64,000 bases of DNA from Streptomyces diastaticus subsp. diastaticus. GTDB lineage: Bacteria > Actinomycetota > Actinomycetes > Streptomycetales > Streptomycetaceae. Below are positions 34,747 to 44,050 of this stretch, in pieces. A program made the position numbers and the translations under genes. The notes under the pieces were generated by a model. That model had not been told where the DNA came from, ran no database searches, and worked only from the letters and a program-made list of their open reading frames with translations. The stretch is taken from the NCBI RefSeq assembly GCF_011170125.1, contig NZ_BLLN01000001.1, forward strand, positions 124,001 to 188,000, given 5' to 3'. The stretch's first letter is position 1. The number at the start of each line of letters is the position of its first letter.

Positions 34747-35693
34747 CCGCCGAGGATGGAGCCCAGGTCGGAGCCCGAGCCGAGGAACATGCCCGCGGCG
34801 ATGAGGATCATCGTGGCGGGGAGGAGGAAGACGAGGGTCACCATGGTGGCCTTGGGGATGGTCTTGGCGGCGCGGCGCCGGGAGTTCTGGGCGTCGGTGC
34901 GGCGCATGTCGGTGGCGATCTGGATGAGGGTGTCGGCGATGGGCGAGCCGAGTTCCTCGCCCTGCTGGAGTGCGGAGACGAACTGGGCGACCTGCTCGGA
35001 GGAGTTGCGGCGGCGCAGTTCGTCGAAGGCCTGGCGACGGGAGACCCCCATGTCCATCTGGCGCAGGGTGATGCGCAGTTCGTCGGCCCAGGGCCCCTCG
35101 TACCGTTCGGCGACGCGGTCCAGGGCCTGGCGGAAGCCGAGGCCGGAGCTGACGACGACGGCGAGGACGTCGAGGAAGTCGGGGAGGGTGCGGTCGATGA
35201 TCTCGCGCCGGTCGCGGATCGCCTGCCAGATCAGGCCGTCGGCGGCGGTGAGGCCGAAGGCGAAGGTCAGCAGGGCGAAGAGCAGCGAGTCGTTGGTGAG
35301 GAAGACCAGGCCGAGGACGAGGCCGAAGACGCCGTAGACGGCGCGGCGGGCGGCGTACCGGTCGAGGGTGAGGCCGCCGGGGTTGCCGGCCATGTCGATG
35401 CGGCGGCGTTTGGCGTCGACGCGGCGCGGCCCCATCAGCTTGAGGACGAGCGGGGCGAAGCGGATGCCGAGCCGGTCGACGGCGGACTCGGCCGTGGAGA
35501 CCCGGGCCGCGCCGGACTCCAGGGCGACGGCGAGGTCGTCGGGGAGTCTCGCCTCGCCGCGCAGCAGCCGCAGGGCCGCCAGGGCGGCGGCGACCGCGGC
35601 GGCGGCGAGCAGGGCCAGGCCGAGGGCGAGCAGCGGGGACTGGAGGGTGGGCCCGGCGGCGAGCGGGGCGGTGGTGTCGGCGGCGGTCGGCAC
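34743..35693 (-). CDS. tadC: TadC-like type II secretion F-domain protein
   Basis: 316 aa. An N-terminal TM (about 22-45), a T2SSF domain (DRTLPDFLDVLAVVVSSGLGFRQAL, MDMGVSRRQAFDELRRR, FVSALQQGEELGSPIADTL) and a final TM (TMVTLVFLLPATMILIAAGMF) match the inner-membrane platform of Tad pili. GTG start (VPTAADTT) 2 nt after the tadB stop. Symbol assigned by locus position and family. Confidence 0.88.
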   Translation of the reverse strand: MPTAADTTAPLAAGPTLQSPLLALGLALLAAAAVAAALAALRLLRGEARLPDDLAVALESGAARVSTAESAVDRLGIRFAPLVLKLMGPRRVDAKRRRIDMAGNPGGLTLDRYAARRAVYGVFGLVLGLVFLTNDSLLFALLTFAFGLTAADGLIWQAIRDRREIIDRTLPDFLDVLAVVVSSGLGFRQALDRVAERYEGPWADELRITLRQMDMGVSRRQAFDELRRRNSSEQVAQFVSALQQGEELGSPIADTLIQIATDMRRTDAQNSRRRAAKTIPKATMVTLVFLLPATMILIAAGMFLGSGSDLGSILGG

Positions 35694-35695
35694 GG

Positions 35696-36631
35696 TCAGA
35701 CCTCGATCTTCCCGAGGCGGCGGATGACGAGGAAGCCGACGGCGTACAGCCCCAGGGCGATCAGGATGAGGATCTGGCCGAGGGCGGAGCCGGTGACGCG
35801 GGCGAGGGCGCCCTCGTTCTGGGAGTTGATGAGCAGCAGCGAGCCGAGGCCGAGGGCGGGCACGGTCAGCGCGGTGGCGTGCACCTCGGAGAGCATCGTG
35901 CGGACCTCGCGGCGGGTCTCCTTGCGCTCCTCCAGGGTGGCGGTGAGGTTGCGCAGCGAGGCGACGACGGTGCCGCCGGCCTGGTTGGAGAGGACCAGGG
36001 TCGTGACGAGGACCACCAGTTCGCGTGAGGGGAGCCGTTCGGCGAGTTCGCCGAGGGCGGCGTCGACGGAGCGGCCGAGGGCGAGCTGGTCGGCGACGCG
36101 GGAGAGTTCCTCGCCCGCCGGGGCCTCCAGTTCCTCGGCGGCCATGGCGAGTGCGGTGCGCAGGGCGAGTCCGGCGGCGGTGGCGTTGGCGAGGAGCCGG
36201 GCCACGTCGGGGAGTTGGTTGATGAACGCCTCGATGCGCTTCTGCCGCTGCCAGTTGAGGAAGACCACGGCGCCCCAGGCGGCGGCGAGCGCGGCGATCG
36301 GCCCGAAGAAGGGGGCGAGGGCGGCGGAGGCGATGAGCCACAGGGCGGCGGTGGCGGCGAGGGCGTAGACGGTGAACTCGCCGACGGTGACGTCCAGGCC
36401 GGTGGCGGAGAGCCGCAGCGACAGGTCGCGTCCCAGGCGGGTGCGGCGGACCCGGCGGTCGAGCGCGGTGAAGCGGCGGCCCCGGCCGGCCGGCGGTGCG
36501 GCGGTGGCCGAGAGCCGGTCGACGAGGGCCTGGCGCTGGGCCCGCCCGGAGGCGTACACGTGGACGCCCGCGACGGCGAGCAGCAGGCACAGCAGGCTGG
36601 CGCCGAGGGCGAGGCGGGTGGGGTCGGTCAT
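35696..36631 (-). CDS. tadB: TadB-like type II secretion F-domain protein
   Basis: 311 aa. TM near the N-terminus (7-27), two TMs around 90-125, then a T2SSF domain ([63 protein letters not shown]) and two C-terminal TMs. It is the partner platform protein of TadC. It overlaps the upstream ATPase gene by 4 nt (ATGA). Confidence 0.88.
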   Translation of the reverse strand: MTDPTRLALGASLLCLLLAVAGVHVYASGRAQRQALVDRLSATAAPPAGRGRRFTALDRRVRRTRLGRDLSLRLSATGLDVTVGEFTVYALAATAALWLIASAALAPFFGPIAALAAAWGAVVFLNWQRQKRIEAFINQLPDVARLLANATAAGLALRTALAMAAEELEAPAGEELSRVADQLALGRSVDAALGELAERLPSRELVVLVTTLVLSNQAGGTVVASLRNLTATLEERKETRREVRTMLSEVHATALTVPALGLGSLLLINSQNEGALARVTGSALGQILILIALGLYAVGFLVIRRLGKIEV

Positions 36632-37977
36632 GCCAGCGCCTCTCGGACGTGGGCGGGGTCGGCGGTGTCGGTGACGCCGAAGGCGGGGGGCACGCCCTCG
36701 CCGGCGAGGTGGAGGCGGTCGGCGACGGGACGCGGCAGCGGGAGGTGCTCGAACCAGCCGGGGGCGGCGCGGTCGGGGCCAGGGGGGCCGGGGTGGTGGC
36801 GGGAGACGGTGGCGATGCGGAAGGGTTCGCGGCCGTGCGAGACGAGGACGGCGATCTCGGCGAGGCGGCGGGAGCCGTCGGCGGCGCGGCTGAGCTGGAC
36901 GACGACGTCGACGGCGGAGTTGATCTGGTCGCGCAGCGCCTCGAAGGGGATCTGCACCTCGGCCATGGAGCCGAGGGTCTGGAGCCGCATCAGGGCGTCC
37001 TCGGCGCTGTTGGCGTGGACGGTGGCGAGTGAGCCGTCGTGGCCGGTCGACATGGCTTGCAGCATGTCGAGGGTCTCACCGCCGCGCACCTCGCCGACGA
37101 TGATGCGGTCGGGGCGCATCCGGAGGGAGTTGCGGACCAGGTCGCGGATGGTGATGTGGCCCTTGCCCTCGACGTTGGCGGGGCGGGACTCCAGGCGGAC
37201 CACGTGGGCCTGCTGGAGCTGGAGTTCGGCGGAGTCCTCGATGGTGATGATGCGCTCGTGGCCGGGGATGAGGCCGGAGAGGGCGTTGAGCAGGGTGGTC
37301 TTCCCGCTGCCGGTGCCGCCGGAGACGATGACGTTGAGGCGGGCCCGCACGAAGGCGGCGAGCAGCATCAGCAGGTGTTCGTCGAGCGAGCCGAGCTGGA
37401 TCAGTTCGGGAAGGGTGTAGGCGCGGGGGAAGCGGCGGATGGTGAGGGTGGCGCCGGTCAGGGAGAGCGGCGGGATGATGACGTTGACGCGTTCGCCGGA
37501 GGGCAGCCGGGCGTCGACCATGGGGTGGGACTCGTCGACGCGGCGGTTGACGGTGGAGACGATGCGCTCGATGGTCTGCATCAGTTGCTCGTGCGAGGCG
37601 AACCGCATCGGCAACTGCTCGACGCGGCCGGCTCGTTCGACGAAGATCGCGTCCGGGCCGTTGACCATGATCTCGGTGATGGAGGGGTCTTCGAGGAGTG
37701 GTTCGAGGACGCCGAGTCCGAGTGCCTCGTCCACGACCCGGCGGATGAGCTGGGTCCGTTCCGCGCCGGAGAGCACCGGCCCTTCCCGGCTGATGATGTG
37801 GCCGAGTACGCGCTCCAGCCGGGCCCGCCGGTCGGCGGCGGCGAGCGAGGACATCTCGGCGAGGTCGATCTCCTCCAGCAGCTTGGCCCGGAACACCGCG
37901 ACGAGGTGTCCGTCCTCCCGCCCGGGCCGGGCGGCGCCCTGCTCCTGGGGGCCGGTGATACGTGACCTGAGGCTCAT
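36628..37977 (-). CDS. tadA: TadA/CpaF secretion ATPase
   Basis: 449 aa. N-terminal helical domain, then a VirB11/PilT-type ATPase with Walker [10 protein letters not shown] (220-228), an Asp box ([11 protein letters not shown]), Walker B-like [17 protein letters not shown] and a His box ([10 protein letters not shown]). It powers assembly, and in CpaF relatives also retraction, of Tad pili from the cytosolic face. The upstream gap to tadE is 73 bp without a clear promoter. Confidence 0.93.
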   Translation of the reverse strand: MSLRSRITGPQEQGAARPGREDGHLVAVFRAKLLEEIDLAEMSSLAAADRRARLERVLGHIISREGPVLSGAERTQLIRRVVDEALGLGVLEPLLEDPSITEIMVNGPDAIFVERAGRVEQLPMRFASHEQLMQTIERIVSTVNRRVDESHPMVDARLPSGERVNVIIPPLSLTGATLTIRRFPRAYTLPELIQLGSLDEHLLMLLAAFVRARLNVIVSGGTGSGKTTLLNALSGLIPGHERIITIEDSAELQLQQAHVVRLESRPANVEGKGHITIRDLVRNSLRMRPDRIIVGEVRGGETLDMLQAMSTGHDGSLATVHANSAEDALMRLQTLGSMAEVQIPFEALRDQINSAVDVVVQLSRAADGSRRLAEIAVLVSHGREPFRIATVSRHHPGPPGPDRAAPGWFEHLPLPRPVADRLHLAGEGVPPAFGVTDTADPAHVREALA

Positions 37978-38050
37978 GCGGTGTCGCCTCCTCGGGCGGG
38001 GGCCGGGCGGCCGGTGCGGGCGGGGTGCGGGCGGGACATGGCGGGCGGGG

Positions 38051-38449
38051 TCACCGGTCGTCGTCGGGCATGGTGGCCGAGCGGGTCACGGTCCAGCCGG
38101 TGCCGACGAACGGCAGCAGGGTGGGGACCTTGACGGCGGCGGTGGCCTTGGTGGTGCCGTCGCCGCCGCCCCAGCTGAAGCTGACGTCCGTCCCGGCGCC
38201 GACGGCCGCCCGTCCGGCCGCCGTCCCGGCACCGGTGTCCTCCTGCGAGGCGACGCGCGCGGCGGCCCGCGCGGCCGACCCGGCCTGGTTGGCGGCGTAG
38301 CCGACGAGGCCGAGCTGGATGGCGGCGAGGCCGATCAGCAGGAGGACCGGGAGGAACCCGGCGAACTCCAGGACGGCGGCGCCCCGGTCGTGCGGCGTCC
38401 GTGCGTGGCCGGTGCCGGGCCTGGCGGGCGGCCGCCCCCGCCCCCTCAC
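38051..38449 (-). CDS. tadE: TadE-like minor pilin
   Basis: 132 aa. Short basic N-terminus, then DRGAAVLEFAGFLPVLLLIGLAAIQLGL, the TadE-like motif with Glu near the start of the helix, followed by a soluble domain ending in TRSATMPDDDR. It overlaps the upstream CpaE-TadE gene by GTGA. It is probably processed by a prepilin peptidase and incorporated as a minor pilin. Confidence 0.85.
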   Translation of the reverse strand: MRGRGRPPARPGTGHARTPHDRGAAVLEFAGFLPVLLLIGLAAIQLGLVGYAANQAGSAARAAARVASQEDTGAGTAAGRAAVGAGTDVSFSWGGGDGTTKATAAVKVPTLLPFVGTGWTVTRSATMPDDDR

Positions 38450-40029
38450 CGCTCCCCCTCGAAGGCCGCCCCCGCGCGCCCCGTGACCTTCCACCCGGGG
38501 TTGACGCCCGGGAAGAAGAGGGGGACGTCGGCCTTGACGGTGGCTTGCCAGACGGAGCCCGCGTCGGTGCAGGTGACGGCGGCGCCGGACCAGGCGGAGG
38601 GCAGGTGCCGGGTGGCCGCGGTGCGGCAGGCGGCGGGGCCCGAGTCGCCCGCGGCGTGGGCGGCGGTGGCGGCGCGGGCGCCTTCGTCGGCGGCGTTCCC
38701 GGCGAGGCTGTAGGTGTAGCCGTACAGGGCGCACTGCCAGAGCAGGGCGAGGACGACGAGGACGAGGGGGAAGATCCCGGCGAACTCGAGGGTGACGGCG
38801 CCCCGGTCGCCGTGGGCGCGGCGCTTGCGGCCCGCCGGGCGCTCGGGGGTGCTCGGGCCGAGGCCCAGTTCGCCGGCGAGGCCCCACAGTGCCTGTTTGA
38901 CGGTGCTCTTGGCGTCGAGGTCCTGGACGCGTCCGGCGTCCAGTGCGGACTGGAGTTCTCGGTAGTGGGCGGGGACGGTGGTGCGGGCGACACGGGTGCC
39001 GGTGATGCGGGCGACGAGGGCGGGGGTGATCTCGGTGCCCTTGCCGTACCGGTTGACGACGGTGGTGGTCTCCTCGGCCTTGCGGATCTGGAGGCGTTCC
39101 CAGAGGCGGATCTGGCGTTTGGCGGCGCGGACGGCGACCACGTCGGGGGTGAGGACGAGGAGGGCGTCGTCGGCGAGTTCGACGGCGGCGGCGTTGGGCG
39201 CTGCCATCTGGGTGCCGCAGTCGACGATCACGACGTCGTAGCGGCCTCGCAGGACGGTGACGACCTGGCGGGCGGTGCGGTCGGTGACGTCCTCGCCGCG
39301 TTCGCCCTCGGCGGGGGCCGGGATGACGGCGAGGCCGCTCTCATGGGTGAAGACCACGTCGGCGAGGACGCGCGGCGTGACGTCGCGGATGGCGGCGAGG
39401 TCGGCGACCGAGCGGCGGAACTGCACGTCGAGGTAGGAGGCGATGTCGCCGGACTGGAGGTCGAGGTCGAGCAGGGCCGTGGAACGTCCGGACGCCTGTG
39501 CGGCGAGGGCGAGTTGGACGGCGGTGAGGGTGGTGCCGACGCCGCCCTTGGCGCCGGAGACGGTGATGACGCGGCCGCCGCCGCCCGCCGCGAGGAGTTC
39601 GCGGCCGCTGCCGGTGGCGAGGTGGCGGCGCATGTCGAGGGACCAGGCGGCGGCGGCCTGGACGCGTTCGGCGAGCGCCTCGTAGCTCATCGGGAGAGCG
39701 ACGATGCCGCGTGCCCCGGCGTCCATGGCGGCGGTGATGACGGCGGTGCCGGTGTCGGTGGTGAGCAGCACGACGCCGACCGACGGAAACCGCCGGGTGA
39801 CCTCGCGGACGAGGTCGAGCGCGGGCGCCGGGCCCATCCGCTCGTGGACGAGGACGACCTCGGGCAACTCGTCCAGGGACTCGGCGGCGAGCGCGGCGAG
39901 GGTGTCGAGCAGCGCGGTCGAGTCGGGCAGGGCCTGGGCCGGTTCGGCGTCGGGAAGCTGGGCGAGGAGGGTGGCGAGGGCGCGGGCGGCGTCCTGGTCA
40001 CCGGCGGCGGGGAGAATGCGTAGCGTCAT
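38446..40029 (-). CDS. CpaE/TadZ-like ATPase fused to a TadE-like pilin domain
   Basis: 527 aa. Residues 1-130 form a receiver-like domain (VVLVHER, VGVVLLTTDTG), 150-370 a MinD/ParA-type ATPase with deviant Walker A GAKGGVGTT (159-167). After a basic linker, residues 408-527 are a TadE-like module (DRGAVTLEFAGIFPLVLVVLALLWQCALYG, with three more Cys). No stop or good start separates the two, so a localisation ATPase and a pilin-like segment are made as one chain. A missed frameshift is the alternative. Confidence 0.87.
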   Translation of the reverse strand: MTLRILPAAGDQDAARALATLLAQLPDAEPAQALPDSTALLDTLAALAAESLDELPEVVLVHERMGPAPALDLVREVTRRFPSVGVVLLTTDTGTAVITAAMDAGARGIVALPMSYEALAERVQAAAAWSLDMRRHLATGSGRELLAAGGGGRVITVSGAKGGVGTTLTAVQLALAAQASGRSTALLDLDLQSGDIASYLDVQFRRSVADLAAIRDVTPRVLADVVFTHESGLAVIPAPAEGERGEDVTDRTARQVVTVLRGRYDVVIVDCGTQMAAPNAAAVELADDALLVLTPDVVAVRAAKRQIRLWERLQIRKAEETTTVVNRYGKGTEITPALVARITGTRVARTTVPAHYRELQSALDAGRVQDLDAKSTVKQALWGLAGELGLGPSTPERPAGRKRRAHGDRGAVTLEFAGIFPLVLVVLALLWQCALYGYTYSLAGNAADEGARAATAAHAAGDSGPAACRTAATRHLPSAWSGAAVTCTDAGSVWQATVKADVPLFFPGVNPGWKVTGRAGAAFEGER

Positions 40030-40039
40030 CGGCCGCCTC

Positions 40040-40747
40040 TCACTTGTCCTCGTCGAGGGTGTACGTGCGGTCGCCGCGGCGCAGGCCCTCTTCGCTGCCG
40101 GGCCCGACCAGGGCGAGGCGGACGTGGGCGGCGAACGACTCGGCGTAGGCGACGCGCTGGGCGTCGGCGGCCGAGAGGGCGAAGGTGATGGGGACGGCGT
40201 CGACGGGCTGGCGGCGCCGGTCGTCCTGATCGGGTTCGAGGGCGGTGAGTTTACCGACGTCGATGACGCGGGCCTTCTCCACGATGATCCGCGACTGGTC
40301 CTTCTCGCCGTCGTTCTCGGCCTTGAAGGTGGCGTAGATGTTGACGTCCGAGCCGGGGGTGATCTTGCCGGCGACGCCGGTGGCCGCGTCGATCATGATG
40401 GCGATCTCCTGCTCGCCGGGGCGGACCTCGGGGCGGGCGACGATCATGTCGGTCTGGAGCAGGGAGCCCTGGCGCAGGGTGGTGACGGCGATCTTGCCGC
40501 GTATCTGGCGCAGGTCGGTGACGGCGTTCTCCGAGCGCCACCGCTCGGGCATCGACACCTTCTCGAACTGGTCGGCGGAGAGTTCCCTGTAGGGCGCGAC
40601 GTCGGTCTTCAGCCGGTAGGCGGGGACCTCCGGGCCGACCTTGGCGTTGACGTCCCGGACGACCGAGAGCACTCCGGCGAAGGCCCCGACGGCGCAGAGC
40701 ACCGACAGGAGCAGCAGCAGAACACCTCGACGCTGGCGTGCGTTCAT
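40040..40747 (-). CDS. cpaB: CpaB/RcpC-like Flp pilus assembly protein
   Basis: 235 aa. One N-terminal TM (RRGVLLLLLSVLCAVGAFAGVL), then a SAF domain (YRELSADQFEKVSMPERW.. TTLRQGSLLQTDMIV) and an RcpC/CpaB domain (EIAIMIDAATGVAGKITPGSDVNIYATF). CpaB homologues guide the pilus through the envelope. It overlaps the upstream gene by ATGA and ends 10 nt before the CpaE-TadE start. Confidence 0.88.
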   Translation of the reverse strand: MNARQRRGVLLLLLSVLCAVGAFAGVLSVVRDVNAKVGPEVPAYRLKTDVAPYRELSADQFEKVSMPERWRSENAVTDLRQIRGKIAVTTLRQGSLLQTDMIVARPEVRPGEQEIAIMIDAATGVAGKITPGSDVNIYATFKAENDGEKDQSRIIVEKARVIDVGKLTALEPDQDDRRRQPVDAVPITFALSAADAQRVAYAESFAAHVRLALVGPGSEEGLRRGDRTYTLDEDK

Positions 40748-42015
40748 GGGCGGGGATTCCTTGATCGGGACGGCGACGGTGGCTGGTGGGGCGGCTGGTC
40801 GTGTTCCTCGTGGGGCGGCGTCGCCGCGTACGGAGGCTGGTGCGCGGGCGCCGGGGCGCCGGGGCCGGCCTGGCGGGGGTCGGGGATCCGCGGCCGCTGC
40901 GGGCCCCAGTCGGCGGGGGCGGCGCGGTGGGCGGGGCGCAGGGCGTGGACGCCGGTGGCGGGGCCGCCGGTGGGGCCCGCCGGGGTGGCGGCGCCGGGTG
41001 GCACCGCGCCGGGGTCGAGGGCCGGGGTGAACCGCGGGTCGGAGGCGGCGGGCAGGGCCCGGTCGGGGGGCGCCGGGGCGGTCCGGTCGAGCGCCGGGGC
41101 GCGTTCGCGGCCGCGCAGGCGGCCGGGGGCGGGGCGGGTGGCGGGCAGGGCCCGGCGGCCTCGCTCGCCGGGGGGCGGCAGCGGGGCGGCGCAGAAGGCG
41201 CAGCGGTCGCCGATGAGTTCGAGGCCGCACCAGTGGCACTCCTCGCGGCGGACGGAGGAGACGAGCTGGTAGAGGACGGAGATGTCGGGGATGGCGGCGG
41301 CGAACTCGGTGAGCTTGGCCGTGCCCCACCAGCCGGGCGACGCGGCGGGCAGTCTGGCGTGGGTGACCTCGCGGACGCGCCAGGCGCGGGCGAGCGCGCC
41401 GGTGACCCGCTCGGCGGGCAGGCCGCCCTCGGCGACGACCAGGCGGGTGGGGAAGCCGGGGCCCTCCAGCCGCGGGTCCTGGTCGCCGCCGAGACGTACG
41501 AGCTGGGGTTCGGGACGGGCGACGACGGCGAACTGGCTGCCGGGCAGCCAGGACTTGGCGTGCGCCTTCAGGCCGACGGGGACCTGGTCCAGGCGGGCGA
41601 CGGAGCCGAGGACCGCGCCGGCGTGCAGGTAGTGGGCGAGCAGCCGGGCGGCGCTGGCGAGGACGCCCGGGGAGAAGTCGCAGATGGAGAGCTGACGCAG
41701 TTGCAGGGCGAGCAGCGCGGTGCCGAGCGGTGGCAGGTCGACGCCGACGAGGGCGAGCCGGTCGGTCTCCAGGGCGGCTCGGGCGGCGTGCAGCCGGTGG
41801 ACGAGGGCGGACGGGGCCGCGGCCGGGTGGACGACGAGGACGTGGCCGTGGTGCTCGACGAGGGTGTGGATCTCGGTGAGCGTCTGCTCCAGGCCGCCGC
41901 CGCGCTCGCCGGGGCCGGTGGACCGGAGGACGGCGGCGGGCGGGGTGTGCCGGTCGGGTGAGGGCAGCACCAGTTCAGGACTGGTGACCGCGACGGCGGT
42001 CGGCATCCAGGACAC
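40744..42015 (-). CDS. Zinc-ribbon protein at the head of the Tad locus
   Basis: 423 aa. The N-terminal half (about 15-230) is an alpha/beta region of unknown family containing TLVEHHGHVLVVHP and LALVGVDLPPLGTALLAL. A zinc ribbon CHWCGLELIGDRCAFC lies at about 265-280, followed by a long Pro/Ala/Arg-rich disordered tail. It is translationally coupled to cpaB (ATGA). GTG start chosen because GAGGGG lies 7 nt upstream; ATG at 42006 is possible. Function unknown; conservation of synteny would argue for a pilus-linked role. Confidence 0.7.
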   Translation of the reverse strand: MSWMPTAVAVTSPELVLPSPDRHTPPAAVLRSTGPGERGGGLEQTLTEIHTLVEHHGHVLVVHPAAAPSALVHRLHAARAALETDRLALVGVDLPPLGTALLALQLRQLSICDFSPGVLASAARLLAHYLHAGAVLGSVARLDQVPVGLKAHAKSWLPGSQFAVVARPEPQLVRLGGDQDPRLEGPGFPTRLVVAEGGLPAERVTGALARAWRVREVTHARLPAASPGWWGTAKLTEFAAAIPDISVLYQLVSSVRREECHWCGLELIGDRCAFCAAPLPPPGERGRRALPATRPAPGRLRGRERAPALDRTAPAPPDRALPAASDPRFTPALDPGAVPPGAATPAGPTGGPATGVHALRPAHRAAPADWGPQRPRIPDPRQAGPGAPAPAHQPPYAATPPHEEHDQPPHQPPSPSRSRNPRP

Positions 42016-42177
42016 CCCCGATCCCCTCGGCGGCCGGATGGGCCGCCTCCGTGCTTGCCCGGCGGTCGCCCGCCGTCCGTCCGTCCGCCTGGGCGGGGGC
42101 GGTCGGGCCACCCGCCGACTGCGGCCGGACGCCCCTCATCATGGCCGCAAAACTGTCCCGCCACACCGGTGTTCGTG

Positions 42178-42208
42178 TGTCTACTTCGGTATCCTCCGTT
42201 CCGGTCAA
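42178..42208 (-). promoter_or_regulatory. Candidate promoter of the Tad locus
   Basis: On the minus strand TTGACC (42203-42208), 19-bp spacer, TAGACA (42178-42183), about 155 nt before the first gene. The spacer is longer than ideal. The block is the least GC-rich part of the 590-bp region. Confidence 0.4.
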
Positions 42209-42472
42209 GGGCGTTCACCCGCCGTGGGGGTCGGATTCCCGCCTCACGCCCCGCCACACGCGCCTCCGCGCCCGCGGGTGCCGCCGCCCGCCACCACCGG
42301 GTTCATCCGGGTCAGACGGGATCACGCCGCCGGGCCGCCACCCCCGGCGGCCCCCCAACTTGGCCGGAATCGTACGGAGAATCACCGAAGTTGACCGGTC
42401 GGCGGGGCCCCGCCCGTCGAGGGCCCCGGATCACCGGCCCCACACCCCGCTGCCCGGCCTCTGCCGGAACCC
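42209..42472. other. Intergenic, no gene recognised
   Basis: Spacer between the Tad and chitinase promoters; no convincing reading frame or structure. Confidence 0.45.
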
Positions 42473-42501
42473 TTGACAACCCCATTGGTCTGGACCAGTT
42501 T
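42473..42501 (+). promoter_or_regulatory. Chitinase promoter with embedded DasR-like operator
   Basis: -35 TTGACA (42473-42478) and a -10 region near 42496-42501. Between them TGGTCTGGACCA (42486-42497) is close to the DasR responsive element core TGGTCTAGACCA. DasR binding here would block RNA polymerase until amino-sugar phosphates accumulate, as for other Streptomyces chitinase genes. A second half-site TTGGTCC follows at 42500-42506. Confidence 0.75.
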
Positions 42502-42605
42502 GGTCCCATCGCGGTGGCCACCGTGCGCCGGCTCCCCCGCCTCTCCCGGCGGCGGCCCGCCGGCGCGTCCCCCCACGTCCGTGACTCCCCCCACCGGAGG
42601 CAGCA

Positions 42606-43670
42606 GTGGCACGCACTTCCCCCCTCTCCCACCCCGGCCGACGCCCCACCACGCCCGGTATGCACCGCGGAGCCCGCCTCACCGCCGCCCTCGCCGCGGC
42701 CGTCATCGGCGCCTCCGGACTGGCCCTCGCCGGACCCGCGAGCGCCGCCGAGGCCGCGCCCGCGCCCGTCGCCGCCCCGGCCGCCGTGCCGGCGCACGCG
42801 GTCACCGGCTACTGGCAGAACTTCAACAACGGCGCGACCGTGCAGACCCTCGCCGACGTGCCGGACGCCTACGACATCATCGCCGTCTCCTTCGCCGACG
42901 CGACGGCCGAACCGGGCGAGATCACCTTCACCCTCGACTCGGCCGGGCTGGGCGGCTACACCGACGAGCAGTTCCGCGCCGACCTCGCCGCCAAGCAGGC
43001 GGACGGCAAGTCGGTCATCATCTCCGTCGGCGGCGAGAAGGGCGCGGTCGCCGTCAACGACAGCGCCTCCGCCCAGCGGTTCGCGGACAGCACCTACGCC
43101 CTGATGCGGGAGTACGGCTTCGACGGCGTCGACATCGACCTGGAGAACGGCCTCAACTCCACCTACATGACCGAGGCCCTCACCAAGCTCCACGAGAAGG
43201 CCGGGGACGGCCTGGTCCTCACCATGGCGCCGCAGACCATCGACATGCAGTCGCCCGAGAACGAGTACTTCAAGACGGCGCTGGCGGTGAAGGACTTCCT
43301 GACCGTCGTCAACATGCAGTACTACAACAGCGGTTCGATGCTCGGTTGCGACGGCCAGGTCTACTCCCAGGGCACGGTCGACTTCCTCACCGCACTCGCC
43401 TGCATCCAGCTGGAGAACGGCCTCGACGCCTCCCAGGTCGGCATCGGCGTCCCCGCCTCCCCGAAGGCGGCCGGCGGCGGCTACGTCGAGCCCTCCGTCG
43501 TCAACGACGCCCTGGACTGTCTGACCCGCGGCACCGACTGCGGCTCGTTCACGCCGGAGAAGACCTACCCGGCTCTGCGCGGCGCCATGACCTGGTCGAC
43601 CAACTGGGACGCCGACAACGGGAACGCCTGGTCGAACGCGGTCGGCCCGCACGTCGACGACCTGCCGTAA
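42606..43670 (+). CDS. Secreted GH18 chitinase (catalytic domain only)
   Basis: 354 aa. Signal peptide cleaved near ASA|AEA (about 47), a short Ala/Pro linker, then a GH18 barrel beginning VTGYWQNFNNGA with IISVGGEKG and catalytic DGVDIDLE (Asp173, Asp176, Asp178, Glu180), MAPQTIDM, NMQYYNS and the terminal MTWSTNWD. There is no carbohydrate-binding or fibronectin module. GTG start with GGAGG 5 nt upstream; an in-frame ATG (Met19) could be an alternative. Confidence 0.95.
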   Translation: MARTSPLSHPGRRPTTPGMHRGARLTAALAAAVIGASGLALAGPASAAEAAPAPVAAPAAVPAHAVTGYWQNFNNGATVQTLADVPDAYDIIAVSFADATAEPGEITFTLDSAGLGGYTDEQFRADLAAKQADGKSVIISVGGEKGAVAVNDSASAQRFADSTYALMREYGFDGVDIDLENGLNSTYMTEALTKLHEKAGDGLVLTMAPQTIDMQSPENEYFKTALAVKDFLTVVNMQYYNSGSMLGCDGQVYSQGTVDFLTALACIQLENGLDASQVGIGVPASPKAAGGGYVEPSVVNDALDCLTRGTDCGSFTPEKTYPALRGAMTWSTNWDADNGNAWSNAVGPHVDDLP

Positions 43671-43705
43671 CCGGGCCGGGCCGCCGCACCCGCTCCTCCC
43701 GCTCC

Positions 43706-43739
43706 CCGCAGCGCCGCCGCTCCCCCGGCGGCGCTGCGG
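43706..43739 (+). terminator. Chitinase terminator
   Basis: Perfect 14-bp stem (CCGCAGCGCCGCCG and complement), 36 bp past the stop. Confidence 0.8.
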
Positions 43740-43794
43740 TGCGTCGCGCGCCGGCCGGGCCCGGGGACGCGCGGGCCCCGCCGGTCTGTGGGGT

Positions 43795-44010
43795 GTGCCC
43801 ACGGGGCGAGCGAGCACTCCGCTCGGTGCCGCGGACGCCGGGACCACCGCCCGCCCCGAAGCTCTGGACGAGACCGTCCGCGCGTTCGGGGAACGGAGGT
43901 CGGCACGGACCGGCGGGAGGGTGGAGATCACGAGGGCCTGCCTGGGAAGCCTCGGGCGCCCGGACCCCGCCGAAACCCTCGCCCTCTTCGACGAGGTCCA
44001 GCTCTCCTGA
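43795..44010 (+). CDS. Possible small protein or gene remnant
   Basis: 71 codons from a GTG, ending RPDPAETLALFDEVQLS. Codon use is GC3-rich, as in real genes, from about codon 25 on (LDETVRAFGERRSARTGG). There is no clear RBS and no family was recognised. It could be the tail of a decayed gene between the chitinase and the methyltransferase. The other strand shows nothing better. Confidence 0.25.
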   Translation: MPTGRASTPLGAADAGTTARPEALDETVRAFGERRSARTGGRVEITRACLGSLGRPDPAETLALFDEVQLS

Positions 44011-44050
44011 GCCGTGCGCGGGAGCGCCGGCGGTCACGGCGAACGCCCGG

